Made by a program: the position numbers and the translations under genes. A stretch of DNA of 14,756 nucleotides from CAYZXU01 sp964482535. Lineage in GTDB: Bacteria > Desulfobacterota > Desulfobacteria > Desulfobacterales > BuS5. The notes under the pieces are model-generated. The model saw only the letters and a program-made list of their open reading frames with translations. It had not been told where the DNA came from and ran no database searches. Numbering within the stretch: position 1 is the stretch's first letter; every line of letters starts with the position of its first letter. The DNA is taken from the NCBI GenBank assembly GCA_964482535.1, contig CAYZXU010000058.1, positions 1-14,756 of the forward strand, written 5' to 3'. Shown here piece by piece: positions 6,791 to 13,271 of the stretch.

Positions 6791-6976
6791 TTACCAGCTG
6801 GATTTAGTTACGCCGGGAAGCTTGCCCTGTGATGCAAGGCTACGAAAACAGATACGACAAATACCAAATTTTCTAATAAAACCCCTTGGTCTACCACATA
6901 TTGGGCACCTGTTATAAGCCCTTACTTTAAATTTTGGTTCTTTTAGGGCTTTCACCTTAAGAGCTTTTTTTGCCAA
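6791..6976 (-). CDS. rpsN: 30S ribosomal protein S14, short zinc-binding type
   Basis: S14 is a 30S head protein next to S3, S10 and S19. At 61 residues it is the short type with a zinc ribbon: Cys24-X2-Cys27 and Cys40-X2-Cys43, in NRCPICGRPRGFIRKFGICRICF. The longer Zn-free type of E. coli has about 100 residues and lacks these. The C-terminus GKLPGVTKSSW is conserved. The start is TTG 6976 with AAGGAGG 5 bases upstream; an ATG in the gap is out of frame. An 85-base spacer separates it from rplE. Confidence 0.98.
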   Translation of the reverse strand: MAKKALKVKALKEPKFKVRAYNRCPICGRPRGFIRKFGICRICFRSLASQGKLPGVTKSSW

Positions 6977-6981
6977 ATCAT

Positions 6982-6988
6982 CCTCCTT
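6982..6988 (-). promoter_or_regulatory. Strong ribosome-binding site for TTG-initiated rpsN
   Basis: AAGGAGG lies 5 bases before TTG 6976. An ATG just after the site is out of frame with S14, so TTG is the supported start. Confidence 0.85.
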
Positions 6989-7061
6989 GAATGCTTCTTA
7001 ATAAGGCTGCAATTAATTATCTTCTATCTAAAAAGCAGCTCTTTTTGACGATTATCTTTCT

Positions 7062-7601
7062 TTAATTCTTAAAAGGCATACCAAGTAATTTCAAGAGCTC
7101 TTTTCCCTCTTGATCTGCCCTGGCAGTGGTAACAATTGTAATATTAAGCCCTTTAATTTTATCTATTTTATCAAATTCAATTTCAGGGAAAATAATATGC
7201 TCTTTTATACCCAGTGAATAATTGCCATTCCCATCAAAAGCTTTACCTGAAATCCCCCTAAAATCACGAACCCTGGCCAAGGCGATATTAATGAGCTTAT
7301 CACAAAAATCAAACATTCTCATTCGCCTGAGTGTAACCATGCAGCCTATGGGCATACCTTCACGTAATTTAAAAGCTGCAATTGATTTTTTTGCTTTAGT
7401 AATAACAGGTTTTTGACCCGAAATAATCTTTAGCTCTTCAAACGCAGAATCTATTATCTTGTTATTATGAACAGCCTCACCTAAACCCATATTCAAAACT
7501 ATTTTTTCCAGTCTGGGTACTTGTAATACATTCGTGTACTTAAATTTTTCCAAAAGCTTAGGCACAACCTGTTCTTTATAATAACCCTTTAATTTAGACA
7601 T
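7062..7601 (-). CDS. rplE: 50S ribosomal protein L5
   Basis: L5 binds 5S rRNA and forms part of the central protuberance, touching the P-site tRNA and bridge B1b with S13. The chosen start ATG 7601 gives 179 residues, the family standard, beginning MSKLKGYYKEQVVPKL, with GGAGGAG just upstream. A TTG six codons earlier is rejected. Typical blocks are PRLEKIVLNMGLGEA near 34-48, SGQKPVITKAKKSIAAFKLREGMPIGCMVTLR near 67-98, and the NITIVTTARADQEGKELL tail. It lies 20 bases after rplX and 85 before rpsN. Confidence 0.98.
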   Translation of the reverse strand: MSKLKGYYKEQVVPKLLEKFKYTNVLQVPRLEKIVLNMGLGEAVHNNKIIDSAFEELKIISGQKPVITKAKKSIAAFKLREGMPIGCMVTLRRMRMFDFCDKLINIALARVRDFRGISGKAFDGNGNYSLGIKEHIIFPEIEFDKIDKIKGLNITIVTTARADQEGKELLKLLGMPFKN

Positions 7602-7621
7602 AACTCCTCCAGCATCCAAAA

Positions 7622-7948
7622 CTAGGAATCTATAATTTCACCGCATTTCCTGCATATGCGAACTTTTTTCTCGTTTTCCAGCCGTTTCATCTGTACTCTA
7701 ACAGGCATTAAACATTTATTGCACATTAACATTACGTTAGACCTGTGTATCGGAGCCTCTTTATCAAGTATTCCGCCCTGTCTATTTGATGCATTAGGTT
7801 TTGTATGCCGCTTTACCATATTAATACTCTCTATAATAATACGGTTGTTTTTTTTTATCACCTTAAGGACTTTACCTATTTTACCCTTATCCTTACCAGT
7901 AATAACCTTTACTTTATCATCAATTTTAATCTGAAATTTATTTTCCAT
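7622..7948 (-). CDS. rplX: 50S ribosomal protein L24, with zinc ribbon
   Basis: L24 is an assembly initiator that binds the 5' end of 23S rRNA and later sits near the exit tunnel. The 108-residue protein has a KOW motif near 9-30 (DDKVKVITGKDKGKIGKVLK) and the linker KRHTKPN-RQGGI. Unlike the E. coli protein it carries two Cys pairs, C76-X2-C79 and C99-X2-C102, a zinc ribbon seen in many non-gamma lineages. The ATG at 7948 has GGAG about 11 bases upstream. It follows rplN by 54 bases, in a gap that holds a 7-bp A/T inverted repeat (7988-8006). Confidence 0.97.
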   Translation of the reverse strand: MENKFQIKIDDKVKVITGKDKGKIGKVLKVIKKNNRIIIESINMVKRHTKPNASNRQGGILDKEAPIHRSNVMLMCNKCLMPVRVQMKRLENEKKVRICRKCGEIIDS

Positions 7949-8002
7949 TACAACTGGTTCTCCACAAACAACCTGATAACTATCTTAATAATAAACTTGT
8001 TA

Positions 8003-8371
8003 TTATAAAACTTCCGGGGCAAGGGATATAATCTTTACAAACTTCTTTGCTCTTAATTCCCTGGCCACAGGACCAAAAATACGAGTTCCCACAGGCTCTT
8101 TGTTATCATTAACCAACACCGCTGAATTATCATCAAAACGGATTAAAGATCCATCGGGTCTGTTAATCTCTTTTTTAGTTCGAACAATAACTGCCTTCAT
8201 TACATCACCCTTCTTCACCTTGGAATTAGGGATGGCCTCTTTCACAGAAACAACTATAATATCACCAATACTTGCATATCTTCTCCTTGATCCTCCAAGA
8301 ACTTTTATGCAGTATAATGATTTAGCCCCTGAATTATCTGCCACAGTCAACCTTGTCTCTGCCTGAATCAT
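8003..8371 (-). CDS. rplN: 50S ribosomal protein L14
   Basis: L14 is on the 50S interface, forms bridges B5 and B8 to 16S rRNA, and is the docking site of the silencing factor RsfS. ATG 8371 gives exactly the standard 122 residues, starting MIQAETRLTVADNSGAK, with AAGGAA 9 bases upstream. A frame extending 18 codons further, to 8425, overlaps rpsQ and adds no conserved sequence, so it is rejected. Other blocks are RRRYASIGDIIVVSVKEA (about 30-47) and NKEPVGTRIFGPVARELR (about 90-107). Two TAA stops stand in tandem. First gene of the spc group, 17 bases after rpsQ. Confidence 0.97.
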   Translation of the reverse strand: MIQAETRLTVADNSGAKSLYCIKVLGGSRRRYASIGDIIVVSVKEAIPNSKVKKGDVMKAVIVRTKKEINRPDGSLIRFDDNSAVLVNDNKEPVGTRIFGPVARELRAKKFVKIISLAPEVL

Positions 8372-8388
8372 ATTATATAGTTCCTTAT

Positions 8389-8646
8389 CTATACGGCCTT
8401 TTCTAATATCTTGTTTACACGCCATCTCTTATTGCGACTAAGGGGTCTTGATTCTGTAATTATGACTTTATCTCCAATATGGCATGCATTATTCTCGTCA
8501 TGGGCGGCAAACTTGCTTCTTCGTTTTATATATTTATGATACATTTTATGTTTAATTAATCTCTCGACCATAACAATAACGGTTTTATCCATTTTGTCAC
8601 TGAAAACCATGCCAGTCATTTGTCTTTTATTTTGTCGTTTCTTCAT
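8389..8646 (-). CDS. rpsQ: 30S ribosomal protein S17
   Basis: S17 is a primary 16S rRNA binder of the 30S body with an OB fold. The 85-residue protein matches the usual size. Hallmarks are GMVFSDKMDKTVIVMVER (about 12-29), HDENNACHIGDKVIITESRPLS (about 49-70) and the RNKRWRVNKILEK end. The ATG at 8646 has only a weak upstream site (AGGGAA too far away), unusual beside neighbours with good sites; it may rely on coupling to rpmC, which stops 26 bases earlier. It is the last gene of the S10 group. Confidence 0.98.
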   Translation of the reverse strand: MKKRQNKRQMTGMVFSDKMDKTVIVMVERLIKHKMYHKYIKRRSKFAAHDENNACHIGDKVIITESRPLSRNKRWRVNKILEKAV

Positions 8647-8672
8647 GATATTATTTATAAAATTTCCCTGTC

Positions 8673-8867
8673 TTATTCAAGGTTTCTATTTTCTTTTATT
8701 ATGGTCTGTACCCTGGCTATATCACGTCTGGTCAGGGACAATATTGCCGAATTTTCCAACTGCCCTGTTTCATGCTGAAAACGCAGATTAAAAAGTCCCT
8801 CTTTAAGATCAGTCAACTTTTTTGAGACTTCATCTCCGCTTAATTCTCTGATTTCCTTTGCCTTCAT
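8673..8867 (-). CDS. rpmC: 50S ribosomal protein L29
   Basis: L29 lies at the polypeptide exit, next to L23, and helps dock the signal recognition particle and trigger factor. The 64-residue helical protein has MKAKEIRELSGDEVSKKLTDL, then LFNLRFQHETGQLENSA (about 25-41) and RRDIARVQTI. The start region reads GTGATG: GTG 8870 (AAGGAG 6 bases upstream, GTGA overlap with the rplP stop) and ATG 8867 (9 bases, one-base overlap) are both possible. ATG is preferred from family N-termini. Either way translation is coupled to rplP. Confidence 0.96.
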   Translation of the reverse strand: MKAKEIRELSGDEVSKKLTDLKEGLFNLRFQHETGQLENSAILSLTRRDIARVQTIIKENRNLE

Positions 8868-9280
8868 CACATAATACTCCTTTTAACAAACCTTGTTTTT
8901 ACAGAAAGCTTGTGGGAGGCAAGCCTGAAGGCTTCTCTTGCCAATTTTTCAGGAACTCCAATCATTTCATAAAGAATTCTACCTGGACGAACTACTGCAA
9001 CCCATCCCTCTGGAGCGCCCTTGCCTTTTCCCATTCTTACTTCAGCAGGCTTTTTTGTAAAAGGTTTATCGGGAAATATTCTTATCCACATTTTACCGCC
9101 TCTTTTAACATGGCGATTCATTGCGACACGCGCAGCCTCAATCTCCTTAGAAGAAAGTGAACCACACTCAATCGCCTGCATTCCGAATTCTCCAAAATTA
9201 ACGGTGCTTCCACGATAGGCAAGACCTTTCATTCTGCCCTTCTGCTGCTTGCGATGTTTTACCTTTTTAGGACTAAGCAT
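8867..9280 (-). CDS. rplP: 50S ribosomal protein L16
   Basis: L16 is a late-assembling 50S protein near the A-site tRNA elbow and needed for peptidyl-transferase activity. The 137 residues match the usual 136-138. It begins MLSPKKVKHRKQQKGRMKG and includes IEAARVAMNRHVKRGGKMWIRIFPDKP (about 47-73) and PAEVRMGKGKGAPEGWVAVV (about 78-97); the Arg of RMGKGKG matches the residue hydroxylated in E. coli L16. The ATG 9280 has AGGAG about 10 bases upstream. It follows rpsC by 56 bases, and its TGA stop overlaps the rpmC start. Confidence 0.98.
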   Translation of the reverse strand: MLSPKKVKHRKQQKGRMKGLAYRGSTVNFGEFGMQAIECGSLSSKEIEAARVAMNRHVKRGGKMWIRIFPDKPFTKKPAEVRMGKGKGAPEGWVAVVRPGRILYEMIGVPEKLAREAFRLASHKLSVKTRFVKRSIM

Positions 9281-9336
9281 ACCTTTTTTTCTCCTGATGC
9301 AATTTTAAAAAAACCTTTACTATCTGCATATAGTAC

Positions 9337-9978
9337 TTATTGCTGTTTAATCTTTTTTAAAATTTCACCTTTAAAAATAAAAACTTTAATACCAATAATT
9401 CCATACGTTGTATGTGCATCAACAAAACCGTAGTCTATATCTGCCCTTAGTGTATGCAGGGGAACTCTTCCCTCTTTATATATTTCAGTACGGGACATTT
9501 CAGCGCCGCCCAAACGTCCGGAACAAATAATTTTTATACCCTGAGCGCCAAACCTCATTGTAGACTGTATACTTCTCTTCATTGCACGCCTGAAAGCGAT
9601 CCTTCTTTCTAACTGCAATGCAATATTTTGTGCAACAAGTTGAGCGTCAAGTTCGGGTTTACGCACTTCCTGAATATCGAGATAAACTTCATGGGAAAGC
9701 AGTTTTTCCAGTTCTTTTTTTAAAATTGTTATTTCAGCCCCTTTTTTACCTATAATAATACCCGGTCTGGAGGTATATATCTGAAGCCTGACTCGCTTTG
9801 CAGATCTTTCTATGGCAACCCTGGAAAACCCTGCATGATTAAGTCTTTTTTTTAAGAATACTCTTATCTTATGATCCTCAAGAATATAACCAGCATAGTC
9901 TTTATCAGCATACCATCTGGACTCCCAGGTTTTAACGATCCCTAATCTTAATCCAATAGGATTTACTTTTTGGCCCAA
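9337..9978 (-). CDS. rpsC: 30S ribosomal protein S3
   Basis: S3 is on the solvent side of the 30S head and, with S4 and S5, forms the mRNA entry and its helicase activity. The 213-residue protein begins GQKVNPIGLRLGI. A type II KH domain spans about 38-106 with the IIGKKG loop at about 75-80; the C-terminal domain contains MKRSIQSTMRFGAQGIKI and GRLGGAEMSRTE. It is slightly shorter than E. coli S3 (233), lacking part of the variable tail. The start is TTG 9978 with AAGGAGG 4 bases upstream; no ATG is available. It follows rplV by 30 bases, mostly T and A runs that end in the ribosome-binding site. Confidence 0.98.
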   Translation of the reverse strand: MGQKVNPIGLRLGIVKTWESRWYADKDYAGYILEDHKIRVFLKKRLNHAGFSRVAIERSAKRVRLQIYTSRPGIIIGKKGAEITILKKELEKLLSHEVYLDIQEVRKPELDAQLVAQNIALQLERRIAFRRAMKRSIQSTMRFGAQGIKIICSGRLGGAEMSRTEIYKEGRVPLHTLRADIDYGFVDAHTTYGIIGIKVFIFKGEILKKIKQQ

Positions 9979-9982
9979 ACTT

Positions 9983-9989
9983 CCTCCTT
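9983..9989 (-). promoter_or_regulatory. Strong ribosome-binding site for TTG-initiated rpsC
   Basis: AAGGAGG lies 4 bases before TTG 9978. It follows a run of seven T and then eight A on the coding strand, which could pair and leave the GGAGG next to a weak A-T stem. Confidence 0.8.
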
Positions 9990-10008
9990 TTTTTTCAAAA
10001 AAATTCTA

Positions 10009-10344
10009 CTATGCTTTTTCTGCTAAAACTACCGTTATATGTGAAGTTCTTTTTAAAATTTTGGAGCCCCTGCCCCTAGCCCTGGCCCTGAAACGCTTTA
10101 ATGTGGGTCCCTGGTCTGCCATAACATTGTTCACAACCAGCGAATCAACATCTATCCCATAATTATGTTCAGCATTTGCAACAGCACTCTGTATAATTTT
10201 GCTTAAAATACCTGCACTCTTTTGCGGCATAAATTTCAACATGTTTAATGCTGATTCAGCTGACTTACCCCTTACTGCATGTATGATTCTTTGAACCTTC
10301 TGGGCAGAAATGCGAACATGTTTTAATACGGCTCTAACCTCCAT
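10009..10344 (-). CDS. rplV: 50S ribosomal protein L22
   Basis: L22 touches all six domains of 23S rRNA, and its long loop lines the exit tunnel near the narrowing shared with L4. The 111-residue protein has VLKHVRISAQKVQRIIHAVRGK near 6-27, NAEHNYGIDVDSLVVNN near 58-74 and, in the tunnel loop, GPTLKRFRARARGRGSKILKRTSHITVVL near 79-107. ATG 10344 has AAGGG about 8-9 bases upstream. It follows rpsS by 45 bases and precedes rpsC by 30. Confidence 0.98.
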   Translation of the reverse strand: MEVRAVLKHVRISAQKVQRIIHAVRGKSAESALNMLKFMPQKSAGILSKIIQSAVANAEHNYGIDVDSLVVNNVMADQGPTLKRFRARARGRGSKILKRTSHITVVLAEKA

Positions 10345-10389
10345 TACAATTTTCCCTTATATAGATATGTTTTTTTGTCAGGTTTATTA

Positions 10390-10668
10390 TTATTTTAGTC
10401 TGGTTTTCTTGCCACCTGCGTGACCATAAAATGTTCTTGTAGGGGAAAATTCACCCAGCTTATGGCCGACCATATCTTCAGTTATAAATATCGGGATAAA
10501 TTTTCTCCCATTATGAACTGCAAACGTCAAGGCTACCATCTCAGGAATAATCGTTGAACGTCTCGACCATGTTTTAATAACCTTATTACTGCCGGCATTT
10601 TTTGCGCTCTCTACTTTCTTAAACAACTTAGGGTCAATATAAGGACCTTTTTTTAACGACCTTGGCAT
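10390..10668 (-). CDS. rpsS: 30S ribosomal protein S19
   Basis: S19 is in the 30S head, forms bridge B1a with the 50S and contacts S13. The 92-residue protein is the usual length and begins MPRSLKKGPYIDPKLFKKV. The central KVIKTWSRRSTIIPEMVALTFAVHNGRKFIPIFI and the end MVGHKLGEFSPTRTFYGHAGGKK are highly conserved. The start ATG 10668 has CAGGAGAAGAA upstream. A 58-base spacer after rplB contains an A/T-rich hairpin followed by a T-run (10703-10733). Confidence 0.98.
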   Translation of the reverse strand: MPRSLKKGPYIDPKLFKKVESAKNAGSNKVIKTWSRRSTIIPEMVALTFAVHNGRKFIPIFITEDMVGHKLGEFSPTRTFYGHAGGKKTRLK

Positions 10669-10702
10669 TTCTTCTCCTGGCTAATCAAATCATCTAATAT
10701 AT

Positions 10703-10733
10703 AAAAAAAGATAAACTTAAGGTTTGCTATCTT
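10703..10733 (-). terminator. Weak terminator-like hairpin at the rplB stop (possible attenuator)
   Basis: On the coding strand AAGATA then, after a 3-base bulge, AAC (10733-10722) can pair with GTTTATCTT (10716-10708) around a 5-base loop CTTAA. A run of seven T (10709-10703) follows directly, in part shared with the stem. The rplB TAG lies in the 5' arm. The stem has only two G-C pairs and it stands inside an operon, so it may at most be a partial, translation-dependent terminator. Confidence 0.25.
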
Positions 10734-11560
10734 CTCTTCTTTGAACGCTTCGTTACAATATATCGATCTGTTTTTTTGTTTTTCCTTGTTTTATAACCCT
10801 TGGTCGGCATTCCCCATGGAGAACAGGGATGTCTTCCGCCTGAAGACCTTCCTTCGCCACCTCCCATTGGATGATCAACCGGATTCATTGCAACTCCTCT
10901 AACCTTGGGACGTCTTCCGAGCCAGCGTTTACGGCCTGCCTTGCCTAAAGAAATATTTTCATGCATTAAATTGCCTATCTGGCCTATGGTTGCAGAACAA
11001 TTAATAAGAACCATACGGACCTCGCCTGAGGGAAGTTTTATCATGGCATATTTATCTTCCTTTGCCATTAGTTGTGCATAGTTCCCTGCACTCCTTACAA
11101 TCTGCCCACCTCTTCCGACTCTCAGTTCAATATTATGTATATGCGTCCCCAATGGTATGTTCTTTAATGGGAGTGTGTTGCCCGGTTTTATATCAGCTTC
11201 AGGCCCTGATAAAACCATATCGCCTACTGAAAGTTGAAGTGGAGAAAGGATATACCTTTTTTCGCCATCAACATAATGCAAAAGCGCTATTCTCGCACTG
11301 CGATTCGGATCATACTCTATTGAAGCAACCTTTGCAGGAACTCCGGTTTTATCACGCTTAAAATCAATTATTCTGTAATAACGTTTTTGCCCACCACCAC
11401 GATGTCTGCATGTTATACGACCGTTTGAATTACGCCCCCCTTTTTTCTTAATGGCTTTAAGAAGGCTTTTTTCAGGGGTTGACGTTGTAATCTCCTCAAA
11501 GGTTGAATATGTCTGGAATCTTCTTCCAGGAGATGTGGGTTTTACTTTTTTTACAGCCAT
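10727..11560 (-). CDS. rplB: 50S ribosomal protein L2
   Basis: L2 is a primary 23S rRNA binder needed for subunit joining and for peptidyl-transferase activity. ATG 11560 gives 277 residues beginning MAVKKVKPTSPGRR, the family N-terminus; an ATG four codons earlier is part of the ribosome-binding region (GGAG 6 bases before 11560). The OB fold holds CRHRGGGQKRYYRIIDFKR (about 51-69), and the C-terminal SH3-like domain holds RGVAMNPVDHPMGGGEGRSSGGRHP with the invariant His in DHP. Met after DHP and CSPWG are features I associate with delta-proteobacteria. It follows rplW by 45 bases. Confidence 0.98.
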   Translation of the reverse strand: MAVKKVKPTSPGRRFQTYSTFEEITTSTPEKSLLKAIKKKGGRNSNGRITCRHRGGGQKRYYRIIDFKRDKTGVPAKVASIEYDPNRSARIALLHYVDGEKRYILSPLQLSVGDMVLSGPEADIKPGNTLPLKNIPLGTHIHNIELRVGRGGQIVRSAGNYAQLMAKEDKYAMIKLPSGEVRMVLINCSATIGQIGNLMHENISLGKAGRKRWLGRRPKVRGVAMNPVDHPMGGGEGRSSGGRHPCSPWGMPTKGYKTRKNKKTDRYIVTKRSKKRR

Positions 11561-11571
11561 GTTGTACTCCA

Positions 11572-11608
11572 TAGTTTTCTTTTAAGCGCTATATAATGAA
11601 AAAGACTA
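11572..11608 (-). promoter_or_regulatory. Imperfect hairpin between the rplW stop and the rplB ribosome-binding site
   Basis: The coding strand TAGTCTTTTT (11608-11599), starting with the rplW stop, can pair with AAGAAAACTA (11581-11572): nine of ten positions pair, one as T-G. The 3' arm ends right before the GGAG (11570-11567) of rplB. The loop contains the palindrome AGCGCT. A/T-rich; function inferred only. Confidence 0.3.
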
Positions 11609-11893
11609 AACCCCTTCAAAAAATTCAACGCGATCACCGGGAATTAATGTTATAATTGCTTTTTTCCAGTCACGCCGTTTCCCGACAACTTTTCCACGTC
11701 TTTTTTTCTTGCCCTTAACCTGCATTGTACGAACAGCAAGCACATTAACGCTGAAAATTTTTTCTACGGCTTTTTTTATTTCAATTCTGTTCGCACGGCG
11801 ATCAACCTCAAATGTTATCTGATTGGAAATCTCTTTTTGAATACTCGTCTTCTCGGTAACAAGGGGTTTTTTTATAATATCATATTGCATCAT
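11606..11893 (-). CDS. rplW: 50S ribosomal protein L23
   Basis: L23 forms the nascent-chain exit rim and is the main docking site for trigger factor and SRP. The 95-residue protein has YDIIKKPLVTEKTS near 4-17, VDRRANRIEIKKAVEKIFSVNVLAVRTMQVKGKKKRRGK near 30-68, and RRDWKKAIITL before the end. The start reads ATGATG; ATG 11893 overlaps the rplD TGA by four bases (ATGA) and has GGGAGG 8 bases upstream, so translation is coupled to rplD. ATG 11890 is the alternative. Confidence 0.97.
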   Translation of the reverse strand: MMQYDIIKKPLVTEKTSIQKEISNQITFEVDRRANRIEIKKAVEKIFSVNVLAVRTMQVKGKKKRRGKVVGKRRDWKKAIITLIPGDRVEFFEGV

Positions 11894-12513
11894 GTGGTGA
11901 GCCTCCCTTCAATTGCCTTAACAGCTGGCTCCATGATAATGATATTCTTATATTTAAGGATATCGTAAACATTAAGCCCTTCATATCTTATTACTTTAAC
12001 ACCAGGAATATTTTTTGCCGACAATTCAAGGGTTTCATCTTTTTTATCAATAACAATCAATGTATTCTTTACCTGTACTCTATCAAGAATTTTTGCCAGT
12101 TCCCTGGTTTTAATTTTATCAAGCCCGAACTGATCTAAAAGTATTATTTCATTTTCTTTAAGTTTGCTTGACAAAGCCATCTTAAGAGCAAGTTTTCTAA
12201 TTTTTTTCGGGACATTATATGAATATGACCTCATATCCGGACCAAAGACCGAGCCCCCTCCCCTGAGTAAAGGGGATTTTATATTCCCGCGACGTGCATT
12301 GCCGGTTCCTTTTTGACGAAATAATTTTCTAGTACTTCCGACTATATCACTTCTATGTTTGACAGATGCTGTCCCCGAACGTTTTTTAGCGAGTTGCATT
12401 GTTACGACTTCATGCATTACGCTTGACTTTATGGGAACACAAAATATTTCATCCAAAAGATCTATCTGTGAAACTTTTTCAGCTTTATTATTTAAAACAT
12501 CTAAAACAGTCAT
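11890..12513 (-). CDS. rplD: 50S ribosomal protein L4
   Basis: L4 is an early assembly protein whose long loop reaches the exit tunnel near L22; in E. coli it also represses the S10 operon. The 207-residue protein has the expected loop RSGTASVKHRSDIVGSTRKLFRQKGTGNARRGNIKSPLLRGGGSVFGP (about 46-93) followed by the PKKIRKLALKMALSSK helix and a Rossmann-like C-terminal part. ATG 12513 has only AGGT 7 bases upstream. The 107-base spacer in front, the longest in the window, contains alternative short stems. The stop overlaps rplW. Confidence 0.98.
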   Translation of the reverse strand: MTVLDVLNNKAEKVSQIDLLDEIFCVPIKSSVMHEVVTMQLAKKRSGTASVKHRSDIVGSTRKLFRQKGTGNARRGNIKSPLLRGGGSVFGPDMRSYSYNVPKKIRKLALKMALSSKLKENEIILLDQFGLDKIKTRELAKILDRVQVKNTLIVIDKKDETLELSAKNIPGVKVIRYEGLNVYDILKYKNIIIMEPAVKAIEGRLTT

Positions 12514-12620
12514 ATGCTTACCTGTTACCCAGCGTTTAATCTGATTACTTTGAAAAATACCAATCTTCGTCCAAGTTAAAGAATCAAACCCAAATTTTAA
12601 CAGTAACTCCCAAAATAATT
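12514..12620 (-). promoter_or_regulatory. 107-base rplC-rplD spacer with alternative short stems
   Basis: This is the longest gap in the window, without a coding frame of note. On the coding strand CTGTTA (12603-12598) can pair with TAACAG (12527-12522), next to the rplD ribosome-binding site, while the overlapping GTTAAA (12601-12596) can pair with TTTAAC (12580-12575). The two stems exclude each other. Only 6 bp each, so the case is weak; an internal promoter is not convincing either. Confidence 0.25.
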
Positions 12621-13250
12621 TTATGCAGATTTAAGTTTATTTATTTCAACTATTCCTGAATTATGACCAGGCAAAGCGCCTTTTATCATGATAAGATTCT
12701 CTTCCGGCAATAGCTCGACAATCTCTAAATTCTTGATTGTTTTTCTTGAATTACCATATTGCCCAGGCATCTTCTTTCCTTTTATTACCTTTGCTGGCCA
12801 TGCACTGCATCCTATTGAACCAGGGATCCTGTGACTCCTGCTCCCATGGGTTTTTCCTCCCCCATGAAACCCGTGTCTCTTTATAACGCCAGAGAAGCCT
12901 CTGCCCTTAATGGTTCCGCTCACATCAACCAGTTCACCGGTTTTAAACAGATCCAGAGAAATAATCTGACCGAGTTTATAATCCTCAACATTATCAACGA
13001 AAAACTCTGTGATAAATGCAAAACATTGAGACCCGCTCTTTTTCATATGACCCTTTTCAGGTTTGTTGACCAAAGACTCTCTTTTCTCCAAAAATCCAAG
13101 CTGAAGAGCATTATAGCCATCGGTTTTAACAGACTTTATCTGGGTCACAACACAAGGTCCCGCCTCAACCACAGTAACTGGTATATATTTCCCTTCCTCA
13201 GAAAAGATTCCGGTCATGCCCAGTTTTTTTCCCATCAATCCTCTACACAT
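12621..13250 (-). CDS. rplC: 50S ribosomal protein L3
   Basis: L3 is one of two proteins that start 50S assembly, and its extension reaches towards the peptidyl-transferase centre. The 209-residue protein begins MCRGLMGKKLGMTGIF; the loop TIKGRGFSGVIKRHGFHGGGKTHGSRSHRIPGSIG (about 113-147) and KGKKMPGQYGNSRKT (about 157-171) are diagnostic. The Gln that PrmB methylates in E. coli, after GSIG, is Cys here, common outside gamma-proteobacteria. ATG 13250 has only a distant AGGA; ATG 13235 is possible but would lose the MC-RG start typical of relatives. It follows rpsJ by 21 bases. Confidence 0.97.
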   Translation of the reverse strand: MCRGLMGKKLGMTGIFSEEGKYIPVTVVEAGPCVVTQIKSVKTDGYNALQLGFLEKRESLVNKPEKGHMKKSGSQCFAFITEFFVDNVEDYKLGQIISLDLFKTGELVDVSGTIKGRGFSGVIKRHGFHGGGKTHGSRSHRIPGSIGCSAWPAKVIKGKKMPGQYGNSRKTIKNLEIVELLPEENLIMIKGALPGHNSGIVEINKLKSA

Positions 13251-13271
13251 ATCGTCAAATAATCCTAAGGT

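Noticed and set aside
7030..7046. AAAAAG/CTTTTT hairpin in the rplE-rpsN spacer as a terminator
   Set aside because: Only 6 bp with one G-C pair, inside an operon, and the T-run is the stem itself.
7602..7619. TTG start for L5 six codons upstream
   Set aside because: The GGAGGAG lies within this stretch and serves ATG 7601; MSKLKGYYKE is the normal N-terminus.
8372..8425. 18-codon N-terminal extension of L14 into rpsQ
   Set aside because: It overlaps the rpsQ end, has no conserved residues, and ATG 8371 with AAGGAA gives exactly the family length of 122.
11561..11572. Four-codon extension of L2 (MEYN)
   Set aside because: The GGAG used by ATG 11560 is inside it; MAVKKVKPTSPGRR is the conserved start.
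12831..13262. 143-codon open frame on the + strand, opposite rplC
   Set aside because: Antisense shadow of L3; no family similarity.
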